Assembly (NCBI RefSeq): GCF_943193015.1
Contig: NZ_CALPCM010000079.1
Span: 1 to 5,652 of the forward strand
Direction: 5' to 3'
DNA from: Hominisplanchenecus_A murintestinalis
Lineage (GTDB): Bacteria > Bacillota > Clostridia > Lachnospirales > Lachnospiraceae
Length of the DNA stretch: 5,652 nucleotides
Made by a program: the position numbers and the translations under genes. The notes below the pieces were generated by a model. The model did not search any database and was not told where the DNA came from. It saw nothing but the letters and a program-made list of their open reading frames with translations. Positions 1 to 5,556 of the stretch are shown piece after piece; position 1 is the first letter of the stretch; each line of letters begins with the position of its first letter.

Positions 1-3000
1 CTTTTCCATTGCTCAGCGTTACTTTCTTCAGCTTCTTACAGTTCATGAACGCCTGTTTCTCAATTGTCTTTACATTTACGCCTACCGTTACGCTTGTAAG
101 CTTCTTAAGTCCCTTGAACGCGCTTGCGCCAATCTTCTCCACTTTATAGCTCTTACCGTTAATCTTCACGGTCTTCTGGATAGTAACGCTCTTTGCGTCC
201 TTGAGAATCTTTACAGCTACTGCCACTTTCGGGTTCTTCTTGTCAAGCTCGTATCTTACGTTCTTAACATTTACGAAATTCTCAACCGGCGTTGGGTTCG
301 GTCTCGGTGCCGGTCCCGGTCCCGGTCCCGGTCCCGGATTTGGTCCCGGATCCGGCGTAACACCACCAGACTTAAGCACCAGTTTGTATGCATTGAACTT
401 GCTCAGCAAATCATTCAGCTCTGCCGCTGTTGCTGCCGGATTTTTCATTGCGTCCTCCAGCTGCTTCTTCAATGCTGCGTAGCCGTCCCAGTTCGAGTAT
501 TTGCTGCTTTCGCTGTCCTTCACTGCGTTATTCAGTGCAGTCTGGACATTTTTCTTTGCTGCCTCCAGAGCAATTTCTTCTTCTGTCGGAGCCATTACAA
601 ACTCATACTCCTCTACCTGCTTTGCCAGTCCTTTCAGTTCATCAGGAGTTACTGTCAAATCTTCCAGCTTATCCCTCAGCTGCTGCACAAGATCCAGATA
701 TGCCTGCCAGCTCTCTTCAGTGTAGCCTTTATTCTCGGTCTCTACTTTGGAGAGTACTCCAACCGCTTCATTTTCTGCCTCCTGTCTTTCCACTGTCTTC
801 AGGCCTGCCAGGGCATCATTAAATTCAGCTGCCAGAGCATTCAACTCCTCAGTTGTGTAATTATCAGTTCCTGCAGTATATTTTGACTCAGCCTGCCCAT
901 ATTTTTCCTGGAAGACTCTCCAGCTGTCAGCCGTGTAGATGGGCGTACCGTCTTCCTTCCTATTGTTGGTAGCATACGCCTCTTGGCTCTTGTGATGTGC
1001 TGCATCTAAGGCTTTCTTCGCCTCTTCTTTCTCAGCGCTGCTGATTGTCGTAAACATGATGTCCTTTGTCACTACCTGGTCGCCATAGGTTGCCCTAACA
1101 GTAACTTTCACCTGTCCTGCGCCCGTGACTAAAAGCGTTCCGTTTTTCACTACACCGCTTACCGTGTTGTCAGCGCCTGTCCCTTCTACATATTCCACGT
1201 CCAGCGTCCTGCCAGATTCTGCATGCTTTGTACAGCCATAACTGTCATAACGGACAATCGTATTCCCTTCCAGGTCTACGCTTCCGGTTTCTGCAGCTGC
1301 ATCCTCACTTGCCTTGCTTACAGGGATTTCTATCGGACCGTTATAAACTACAGAACCGATTTCGCATTCACATGTATCTGCCGTTTTCTCTACCAGCGTA
1401 TCATTTATATTCCTTAATGCAGCCAATGCATCTTCATATACGCTCTGGTCTCTATCCAGCTTAGACTTCATAAGAGCCTCTGCCCTGTCGTATGCAGCGT
1501 TGTATGCCTGCCAGCTCCTGCGTGTATAATTAGATGCTTCGCTTGCCTCTTTCCGTGCATTCGCCTCGTCTGCCAGCCAGCTTCTGAGAGTCTCCTTCGG
1601 CTCAGGCAATCCTTTGCTTGCATAAGTATAAACCAGTGTTCCGTCGCCGTCTGCCAGCTTTGTCGCTTCAACCAGAGATTCCGCTGGAACGTTCACTTTA
1701 TTCCCCTCTGCATCCAGTGTATACAGGAAGTTCTTCTCTATTGCACTCTCAGGGAATACCAGATCCTTATCGCTTTCATCAACCAGCGCTTTTTCGCTTG
1801 TTTCAATTTCCACTTTCAGCTTGTAGTCTTCATACGGGCTTGGATACTCTACTTCTGCCCCATCCGCGTTCAGCCATGTATAATTCTTTAAGCCATATGC
1901 TGAATAGTATCCTGTAAGCTCGACATTCGGCTCATACTGATCTATTTTCTCGGCAAAATACTGTTTCAGGGTCTTTGTGCTGTCATTCCATACATTATCC
2001 GTAAACTTGTCATCGCCAGGCTTAATCTCCGTTGCATAATTTGCAAGCCAATTGCTGTCATCATCTTTCTGAGTAAGCGTATACATCTCAAAATCTTTGA
2101 TGCTTCCATCATAGAATTGATAATCTCCGCCCTGGCAACTATTATTATTATCTCCATGTAATCCGTAATCATAATTCCAGCCAATGCCAAAGTTCGTATT
2201 GGCAGATGGCGCTACCAATGCACCAGAGCCAGACTGCGTTGCACGTCCCCTCTTATTGCCCAGATACAGCTCAAAAGCTCCGTTTCCAAAGTAGGCTACC
2301 ATCTCCACTGACTGACCGAGCATATCGCTGACATTGACCCTTGTTGTCGGCCAGCCGTTATTATGCCCATATACCAGTAATTCATTGCCCTCAAGCTGTA
2401 TTCCCCACTGGTTGTTCAGCATTCCTATGATAGTCTGCTTATGAGTCACGCTTTCCGGAAGGTTCAGGGTGCAGCGAATAAGGAATTTATTATCCGCATT
2501 CCCGCTCATGCTAAACAGGGCGTTTACACCTGCAGGATTCTCCTCTGTCGGCGCCTGGTACGGTGCATGTACGACTCCGCTAAAGCTGTTGTCCGGCAAA
2601 ACCTTGAAATTATATTTCGCATCATTACCTGAAAGGTCTTTTTTATACTTAAACGCCACGTCTTCTCTGTCGGCGCTTCCTACGATAGCGTTTACATCCG
2701 CCATCTCAACCTTCTGTTCCGCCGCGCTTCTTGTGATAACCGCTTTCGGATTATTTTCATCCACTTCCAGGCTAACAGTCCCTTTTCTGCTTGCCGCTTT
2801 CAGGCCATAAGCGCCATTCTCCGTATAGTTTGCCTGAAGTTCCTGCAGCGCCTCACGGTAAACGCTCTCCGGATAGTATACGACATCACTTGGGAAATCC
2901 TCTGCCGTACCGTCTCCTTCTGCCGTCTCACTTCCTGCCTGATATGCGCCTACCAGACTTACTGCATAGTCATATGCCTCTTTAAAGGTCAGCCAGCTTC

Positions 3001-5338
3001 TTTCCGTGTACTCCTGGAACGCTGCCTCTTCCCCAAGCCCGGCAATTCTCGCCATATCTGCCGCCCGTTCGGAGGATTTCACTTCTTCTTCAAGAGCCGT
3101 ATATGCTGCCTGTGGGTCTGCTATCTGATCAAAATCAAAATACACATTCATGTAATTCCAGCCGGCTTCTTCCTCCCCGAAAGTAAGGCTTCCCGTATAA
3201 GGCTGTGCCGTCATACCATTTACCGTCACATTTGTCAGGTCTGCAAACGGGTTTTTACTTTTCAGTCTCACAACCATCGTATAAGCTTTCGCCCCGAATT
3301 TCTCATCGGTCGTGGCCGCATTTTTATTACTCGTCAGCGTCCAGATCGTCTCGTCTACCAGATACTGGCCTTTTGCCGCCGGCGCCGCATATGCCTGTAC
3401 ATCTGCAGGCTTAGCGCCGTAAGAAGGCTCTTCTACTGTAAGCCTTACATCTGCATTCTCAGCCGTTCTGCGGAATCCGTTGATTTCAATCTCGCTGATT
3501 GCCGCATTTACTGTCATCTCATCATCTTTCAGCTGACCATTTAAACCGGAAAACTCAAAGCAGACATAGCGTCCCAGCTGCCTGCTTGTATAATCTGAAG
3601 CAGCAAATGCGAACTCTTTATACTGGGTATCTGTATCGCCTTCATACCCTGTCACTACCTGTTCCCAGTTATCAACAAAATCAAGACTTCCTCCCAGCGT
3701 TTCAAAGTTATACTCGTCTCCGCCTGCCGGGCTTGTATAAGTGTCCGATGTGAAAACCCGGCATACTTTGGCTGCAGCCAGCTCCGACCATGTAATCTTT
3801 ACAGGCGTATCCCCGCTCAGTTCTGTTATCGTACCTTCACCCAGGTCAAGAACAAGATAAGCCTTGTCGCCCGTTTTCATGTTGATTCCTTTTCCTTCTG
3901 CCAACACCGACGGCGTCCAGGAACCGTTTGACGCACCCGTCTTGCCATCAAACGCAAACTCTTTGCTGTAGGTTGTCTCATCCATTGTATCCTCGCCTGA
4001 ATAACCTACAATCCTTGTCTCGCTGCTTTCTCCCACCAGCGCTACATTCTCTGCTTCCTGCTGCACATGCTTCTTTCCGGTAATAGAAAATGCCCTGAGA
4101 GCCGCTTTATTCCCGGAAGATACATTTGCTTTCTTAATAACCAGACGAACATAACGTTTCAGTTTAGTCGTCTTAAGTTTAAGGTTATCTACTTCTGTAT
4201 CTTCCTGGAACTCCTGTGCCGGAAATGTAATTGACATATCCTCATAGTTCCCTTCTCCGGCGTCATATTCTGCAACTGTTGTCCATCCCTCTGTATCCAA
4301 CGATGAAAGTTCAACTGCATCTACAAGGTCAGCGCTCACATTTTCTCCAAGCCCTTTACCTACTTTGCAGGTATCCGAAGTCTCTATGCTATACTTGCCT
4401 GACCATGCCTGATTATGCCACCTAACCTTGATTTTCGAAATATCCGTTTCAAGGTTATGCAAGTCATAGATAATATAGCTCACTGTGGTCTGGGTATTTC
4501 CGCTCTGCCAATGATCTTTCTTAGGGCACCAGTAATACCCTCTGCCTTCCTGGGAAATATCGTCTCCCCTGCCGTTAATTGTATTCTCAGGCGCACCTTC
4601 TCCCGAAGTCGTACCTGTGTATGCCGCTATCGTAGTCTGTCCGCCCTGCGCCGTGCCCAGAGCTACATCATCTTCCGCCTCTTTCTGATCCAGGCGCCCG
4701 GCCTCATTAATCAGCACACGTTCCCCGGCAATCACTTTATTCGCTTCTATTTCTTCCGCTCCCTTTACGCCGCCGGCCGTCCCCAGTACCTCTATACGCA
4801 CATGCTTTGCTATCTGTGCCATATCAAATACGGCTTCATGCCTGTTGTTTCCGTCACTGCTGTATGCTTCCCAAGCTGCGTCTTCCGGAGTCTCATAAAC
4901 CTGAAGCCAGCCGGAACCATGAATATCTGCGGCATCCGGCGTATCAATATTTGATACGTAAACCCTGCACCGCGTAATACTTCCGAGAGGCCCTGCTGAG
5001 AGATAAGAAACAGACCCCAACAGCCTTGAATTCTCCAGCGTGAAGTAAAAATTCTTATGAACAGCTCCTGTTGAATCCTCAATCGTATTTGTCTGCATGT
5101 ATCCGGAACGTCTGTTTAAACTCGAAACCGGCCTGTCCGGATTATCCGCACTTGCGCCAATATCTGATTCCAAAGTTATCTTGTTCTCGTCAACCGGACG
5201 ATACCTGTAGCTCAGCCCTGCCTCCTGGTCTGTCTGCACTGCCGCTTCTGCTGAAATCCCTCCCAGGCCAGAAACCGGAATGCCTGTTACTACCAGGGCG
5301 CCGGCAAGGAAACCCGCCAATAATCTTTTCAATTTCAT
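1..5338 (-). CDS. Giant multimodular secreted surface protein (F5/8 type C, LamG-like, FIVAR, Big-like, LRR), C-terminus outside window
   Basis: The minus strand is open without a stop from the ATG at 5338 to the left edge, giving 1779 residues plus one base, so the 3' end is missing. Order of parts: signal peptide (1-33), three F5/8 type C-like sandwiches (about 50-188, 225-418, 428-622), Ig-like module (625-740), FIVAR 1 (742-842), LamG-like (878-1088), unassigned region (1110-1245), FIVAR 2 (1249-1317), Big-like (1320-1436), FIVAR 3-5 (1440-1655), Gly-Pro linker, and BspA-type LRR from 1686. The start is chosen for its signal peptide and the AGGAG/GGAGG motif 11-13 bases upstream. These families are known from exported carbohydrate-active and adhesive proteins of gut Firmicutes. 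Inferred role: binding host or dietary glycans at the cell surface. I recognise no catalytic domain in the visible part and no transmembrane segment beyond the signal peptide. The anchoring mode cannot be seen. The ORF is certain; the exact function is not. Confidence 0.95.
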   Translation of the reverse strand, partial: MKLKRLLAGFLAGALVVTGIPVSGLGGISAEAAVQTDQEAGLSYRYRPVDENKITLESDIGASADNPDRPVSSLNRRSGYMQTNTIEDSTGAVHKNFYFTLENSRLLGSVSYLSAGPLGSITRCRVYVSNIDTPDAADIHGSGWLQVYETPEDAAWEAYSSDGNNRHEAVFDMAQIAKHVRIEVLGTAGGVKGAEEIEANKVIAGERVLINEAGRLDQKEAEDDVALGTAQGGQTTIAAYTGTTSGEGAPENTINGRGDDISQEGRGYYWCPKKDHWQSGNTQTTVSYIIYDLHNLETDISKIKVRWHNQAWSGKYSIETSDTCKVGKGLGENVSADLVDAVELSSLDTEGWTTVAEYDAGEGNYEDMSITFPAQEFQEDTEVDNLKLKTTKLKRYVRLVIKKANVSSGNKAALRAFSITGKKHVQQEAENVALVGESSETRIVGYSGEDTMDETTYSKEFAFDGKTGASNGSWTPSVLAEGKGINMKTGDKAYLVLDLGEGTITELSGDTPVKITWSELAAAKVCRVFTSDTYTSPAGGDEYNFETLGGSLDFVDNWEQVVTGYEGDTDTQYKEFAFAASDYTSRQLGRYVCFEFSGLNGQLKDDEMTVNAAISEIEINGFRRTAENADVRLTVEEPSYGAKPADVQAYAAPAAKGQYLVDETIWTLTSNKNAATTDEKFGAKAYTMVVRLKSKNPFADLTNVTVNGMTAQPYTGSLTFGEEEAGWNYMNVYFDFDQIADPQAAYTALEEEVKSSERAADMARIAGLGEEAAFQEYTERSWLTFKEAYDYAVSLVGAYQAGSETAEGDGTAEDFPSDVVYYPESVYREALQELQANYTENGAYGLKAASRKGTVSLEVDENNPKAVITRSAAEQKVEMADVNAIVGSADREDVAFKYKKDLSGNDAKYNFKVLPDNSFSGVVHAPYQAPTEENPAGVNALFSMSGNADNKFLIRCTLNLPESVTHKQTIIGMLNNQWGIQLEGNELLVYGHNNGWPTTRVNVSDMLGQSVEMVAYFGNGAFELYLGNKRGRATQSGSGALVAPSANTNFGIGWNYDYGLHGDNNNSCQGGDYQFYDGSIKDFEMYTLTQKDDDSNWLANYATEIKPGDDKFTDNVWNDSTKTLKQYFAEKIDQYEPNVELTGYYSAYGLKNYTWLNADGAEVEYPSPYEDYKLKVEIETSEKALVDESDKDLVFPESAIEKNFLYTLDAEGNKVNVPAESLVEATKLADGDGTLVYTYASKGLPEPKETLRSWLADEANARKEASEASNYTRRSWQAYNAAYDRAEALMKSKLDRDQSVYEDALAALRNINDTLVEKTADTCECEIGSVVYNGPIEIPVSKASEDAAAETGSVDLEGNTIVRYDSYGCTKHAESGRTLDVEYVEGTGADNTVSGVVKNGTLLVTGAGQVKVTVRATYGDQVVTKDIMFTTISSAEKEEAKKALDAAHHKSQEAYATNNRKEDGTPIYTADSWRVFQEKYGQAESKYTAGTDNYTTEELNALAAEFNDALAGLKTVERQEAENEAVGVLSKVETENKGYTEESWQAYLDLVQQLRDKLEDLTVTPDELKGLAKQVEEYEFVMAPTEEEIALEAAKKNVQTALNNAVKDSESSKYSNWDGYAALKKQLEDAMKNPAATAAELNDLLSKFNAYKLVLKSGGVTPDPGPNPGPGPGPGPAPRPNPTPVENFVNVKNVRYELDKKNPKVAVAVKILKDAKSVTIQKTVKINGKSYKVEKIGASAFKGLKKLTSVTVGVNVKTIEKQAFMNCKKLKKVTLSNGK
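2..283 (-). other. Start of BspA-type leucine-rich repeat region (LRR_5), residues 1686-1779
   Basis: After the linker comes 'VKNVRYELDKKNPKVAVAV', then Lys-rich repeats such as 'KVEKIGASAFKGLKKLTSVTV' and 'VKTIEKQAFMNCKKLKKVTL'. The spacing 'I-G-x-x-A-F-x-x-C/G-x-x-L-x-x-V-x-I/V' is the BspA-type LRR_5 pattern of Clostridia and Bacteroidetes surface proteins. About two repeats are visible and the region runs off the left edge. BspA-type repeats are associated with adhesion to host matrix proteins. Confidence 0.85.
284..367 (-). repeat. Gly-Pro linker encoded by hexamer tandem repeat
   Basis: Residues about 1658-1685 read as a Pro/Gly/Asn tract of alternating Gly-Pro (PGPGPGPGP in the middle), a flexible and protease-resistant linker between FIVAR 5 and the LRR region. 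In DNA the core at 309-338 is five near-identical hexamers of cccggt type, with degenerate copies after it to about 356. The unit is six bases, so gain or loss of copies keeps the frame. Confidence 0.9.
374..1021 (-). other. Three consecutive FIVAR modules (3-5), residues about 1440-1655
   Basis: Three helical copies each carry the signature around a conserved Trp. Copy 3 has 'YTADSWRVFQEKYGQAESKY' (Trp1473). Copy 4 has 'YTEESWQAYLDLVQQL' (Trp1544). Copy 5 has the more divergent 'YSNWDGYAALKKQLEDAM' (Trp1617). Each ends with an 'L-x-x-L-x-x-x-F/Y' type closing helix, as in 'EELNALAAEFNDALAGL' and 'AELNDLLSKFNAYKLVL'. Together they form a rod-like spacer placing the binding modules away from the LRR region. 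The copies are divergent in sequence, so they are old duplications. Confidence 0.85.
1031..1381 (-). other. Cysteine-containing Big-like (Ig-fold) module, residues about 1320-1436
   Basis: A C-x-C motif (Cys1323, Cys1325) opens the module and 'YGCTKHAES' follows (Cys1369, His1372). It then runs through 'RTLDVEYVEGTGAD', 'NGTLLVTGAGQVKVTVRATYG' and 'KDIMFTTIS'. The 'x-G-x-L-x-V-T-G-A-G-x-V-x-V-T-V-x-A-T' pattern is the bacterial Ig-like (Big_2) core. The cysteines could form a disulfide or a metal site; this is inference. Its place between FIVAR modules suggests a structural spacer. Confidence 0.6.
1388..1594 (-). other. FIVAR-like helical module 2, residues about 1249-1317
   Basis: It contains 'NYTRRSWQAYNAAYDRAEAL' with the conserved Trp1276 of the FIVAR signature, followed by 'SVYEDALAALRNINDTLVEK', the usual closing helix. 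It is preceded by an Arg/Ala-rich helix ('LRSWLADEANARKEASEAS'). It sits directly before the cysteine-containing Big-like module. Confidence 0.8.
1604..2011 (-). other. Unassigned region between LamG and FIVAR 2, residues about 1110-1245
   Basis: This in-frame stretch matches no family I recognise. It contains a Tyr-rich part ('EPNVELTGYYSAYGLKNYTW'), a Lys/Glu strand-like part ('YEDYKLKVEIETSEKALVDE'), and 'YTLDAEGNKVNVPAESLVEATKL' before 'GTLVYTYASKG'. Alternating hydrophobic residues suggest beta structure. It is probably one or two small structural modules. Confidence 0.5.
2075..2707 (-). other. LamG/concanavalin A-like lectin module, residues about 878-1088
   Basis: The region is a beta-sandwich of roughly 210 residues. 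Visible hallmarks are an opening strand ('DVAFKYKKDLSG'), 'NKFLIRCTLNLPES', the core 'TIIGMLNNQWGIQLEGNELL' (Trp978), 'VYGHNNGWPTTRVNV', 'VEMVAYFGNGAFELYLGN' and a final 'YQFYDGSIKDFEMYTL'. The closing 'Y-D-G-x-I-x-D-F-x-M-Y' is the usual last strand of LamG_3-type domains ('G-x-I-D-E-V-R-I-Y'). These domains bind glycans, often with calcium. No catalytic residues of a glycosidase are apparent, so I read it as a binding module. Confidence 0.75.
2813..3115 (-). other. FIVAR-like helical module 1, residues about 742-842
   Basis: An alpha-helical, Ala/Glu-rich stretch carries the FIVAR signature 'Y-T-x-x-S-W-x-x-F/Y-x-x-A-Y' (YTERSWLTFKEAYDYA, conserved Trp782). A last helix (ESVYREALQELQANY) corresponds to the 'Y-x-x-A-L-x-x-L' closing helix. 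FIVAR modules are three-helix bundles that space functional modules in hyaluronidases, sialidases and surface adhesins. This copy has a longer insert between helices than copies 3-5, filled by 'AGSETAEGDGTAEDFPSDV'. Confidence 0.7.
3119..3466 (-). other. Ig-like beta-sandwich spacer module, residues about 625-740
   Basis: The segment begins 'DVRLTVEEPSYGAKPADVQAY', continues through a 'VDETIWTLTSN' block and 'AYTMVVRLKSKNPFADLTNVTVNGM', and ends in 'MNVYFDFDQI'. The pattern of P-x-x-G-x-x-P, a Trp strand, 'Y-T-x-x-V-x-L' and 'V-T-V-N-G' is familiar from Ig-like repeats of Firmicutes surface proteins. I infer a structural spacer between the discoidin pair and the first FIVAR module. No specific family name is claimed. 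Confidence 0.5.
3473..4057 (-). other. F5/8 type C (discoidin/CBM32)-like module 3, residues about 428-622
   Basis: It starts with ENVALVGESSE, carries 'KEFAFDGKTGASNGSW', which matches the A-x-D-G-x-x-x-T-x-W core of the family, then 'AYLVLDLGEG' and 'VKITWSELAAAKVCRVFTSD'. It ends with 'RYVCFEFSGLNG' and 'AISEIEINGF', the canonical closing strand. This is the clearest of the three sandwich modules. It lies directly after module 2 with only a short linker, so the two probably act as a tandem sugar-binding pair. Confidence 0.8.
4085..4666 (-). other. F5/8 type C (discoidin/CBM32)-like module 2, residues about 225-418
   Basis: The module opens with DVALGTAQGG, the usual 'N-V-A-x-G' type entry, then an 'ENTINGRGDD' stretch equivalent to the 'A-x-D-G' segment that positions the binding loop. 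It continues with aromatic residues (YYWCPKKDHWQSG), a 'YIIYDLHNLETDISKIKVRW' strand pair, and a closing KRYVRLVIKKAN strand with R-Y-V-R-L. This order matches discoidin domains. Aromatics in the loops suit sugar stacking, but the ligand is unknown. Confidence 0.75.
4775..5191 (-). other. F5/8 type C (discoidin)-like module 1, residues about 50-188
   Basis: This is a beta-rich segment in which a strand-like block (NFYFTLENSRLLGSVSYL) is followed by VRIEVLGTAGG near the end. A 'W-L-Q-V-Y-E' segment and the closing 'AKHVRIEVLG' strand are typical of the discoidin/CBM32 fold, where the penultimate strand carries an R-x-hydrophobic pattern. Modules of this family commonly bind galactose, GalNAc or related sugars. 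The ligand here cannot be read from the sequence. The fold assignment is by pattern only and is less certain than for modules 2 and 3. Confidence 0.55.
5240..5338 (-). other. Sec signal peptide of the giant surface protein
   Basis: Residues 1-33 show a basic N-region (MKLKR), a hydrophobic core rich in Leu, Ala, Val and Gly (LLAGFLAGALVVTGIPV), and a polar region ending in Ala-Glu-Ala-Ala. Cleavage is probably after A32 or A33, just before VQTDQEAG. There is no Cys at the cleavage site, so this is not a lipoprotein signal. It implies Sec export to the cell surface or medium. Confidence 0.9.
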
Positions 5339-5340
5339 AA

Positions 5341-5424
5341 TTATCTGTTCTCCTCCATCCATACTCTGTGCTTTTCACTGTGATCCTTATTTAAGTGACA
5401 AAAACCCAGGAATCTTTTTTTAAT
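5341..5424 (-). CDS. Possible 27-codon leader peptide with ATT start
   Basis: The frame from ATT at 5424 to TAA at 5341 encodes 27 codons (if initiated, MKKRFLGFCHLNKDHSEKHR then VWMEENR) and stops two bases before the ATG of the giant gene. GGAGGTGA at 5439-5432 lies seven bases upstream of the ATT. The frame stays open upstream to a TAA at 5469-5467 but holds no ATG, GTG or TTG with a usable position. ATT is a rare initiator in bacteria, known for infC. I do not recognise the peptide; it is short, basic, with one Cys and three His. It could be a coupling or leader peptide, or the frame may be open by chance and the SD may serve as a standby site. Confidence 0.3.
   Translation of the reverse strand: MKKRFLGFCHLNKDHSEKHRVWMEENR
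5350..5356 (-). promoter_or_regulatory. Ribosome binding site of the giant surface protein
   Basis: The minus strand reads ggaggag followed by 11 bases and then the ATG at 5338. The site lies inside the last codons of the upstream small frame (5341-5424), which suits translational coupling. An in-frame ATG at 5362 would add eight residues (MDGGEQII) but has no Shine-Dalgarno ahead of it and would overlap this site. Confidence 0.8.
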
Positions 5425-5454
5425 ATTTTCTTCACCTCCCTCAAAAAGTTCCTG
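5407..5454 (-). promoter_or_regulatory. Leader stem-loop with Shine-Dalgarno in its loop
   Basis: Minus-strand arm CAGGAACTTTTT (5454-5443) pairs fully with AAAAAGATTCCTG (5419-5407) apart from one bulged A at 5413, giving 12 pairs. The 23-nt loop (5442-5420) carries GGGAGGTGA, a near-perfect anti-16S match. The stem begins about three bases after the predicted transcription start. It could protect the 5' end or control ribosome access; both are inferences. Confidence 0.5.
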
Positions 5455-5463
5455 TCTTTTTTC

Positions 5464-5492
5464 ATCTTATCATATTATGTTTAATAAATCAA
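5464..5492 (-). promoter_or_regulatory. Predicted sigma-A-type promoter of the giant surface gene
   Basis: On the minus strand, -35 TTGATT (5492-5487) is followed by a 17-base spacer and -10 TAAGAT (5469-5464). The -10 is preceded by TGA (5472-5470), an extended -10 element. The predicted start of transcription is near 5457. The overlapping TATGAT (5474-5469) is an alternative -10 but has no matching -35. The promoter begins about 15 bases past the terminator of the upstream gene. Confidence 0.65.
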
Positions 5493-5507
5493 CTTAGAAA
5501 GTCTCTC

Positions 5508-5539
5508 AAAAAGCCGCTCCCCTATGGAGAGCGGCTTTT
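5508..5539 (-). terminator. Intrinsic terminator of the upstream gene, possibly bidirectional
   Basis: Perfect 11-bp inverted repeat (arms 5509-5519 and 5529-5539, core GCCGCTC/GAGCGGC) with a 9-base loop. On the minus strand it ends in five T residues and starts 17 bases after the stop codon at 5557. Flanking A and T runs let it act in both directions, but no plus-strand gene converges on it here. Confidence 0.9.
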
Positions 5540-5556
5540 GCTGTTTCCTATATCTC

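Larger units (their letters stand above)
5339..5556. other. Intergenic region between the two surface-protein genes
   Basis: This 218-base interval is fully described by the terminator, promoter, leader stem-loop, candidate leader peptide and ribosome binding site listed separately. No tRNA, riboswitch of a known class or operator palindrome was recognised beyond the leader stem. Confidence 0.7.

Noticed and set aside
309..356. Hexamer repeat considered as a CRISPR-like or regulatory repeat
   Set aside because: The repeats are contiguous with no spacers, are in frame, and encode a typical Gly-Pro linker.
201..822. Overlapping plus-strand frames, one with a Gly-Pro tract
   Set aside because: The Gly-Pro tract arises because the cccggt hexamer also reads as Gly-Pro on the other strand. 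The frames are shadows of the large gene.
2140..2156. attattatt trinucleotide run
   Set aside because: It encodes a short Asn run in a loop of the LamG-like module. It is too short to suggest instability or function.
4415..4954. 179-codon plus-strand open frame opposite discoidin modules 1 and 2
   Set aside because: It lies wholly antisense to the strongly protein-like minus-strand frame, is rich in Arg, Cys, Ser and Phe without any domain pattern, and I see no clear ribosome binding site.
5336..5362. Upstream in-frame ATG at 5362 as the start of the giant protein
   Set aside because: It would add MDGGEQII before a normal signal peptide, lacks its own Shine-Dalgarno, and would place the good GGAGG site inside the coding sequence.
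5190..5378. Minus-strand 62-codon frame from GTG at 5378 crossing the main start
   Set aside because: It overlaps the signal peptide region in another frame, has only a weak AAGGA upstream, and its protein is Arg/Gly-rich without domain character.
5440..5513. Direct repeat ctcaaaaag at 5440-5448 and 5505-5513
   Set aside because: Nine bases in a low-complexity AT-rich stretch. One copy belongs to the terminator T run and the other to the leader stem, so there is no sign of an attachment site or operator pair.
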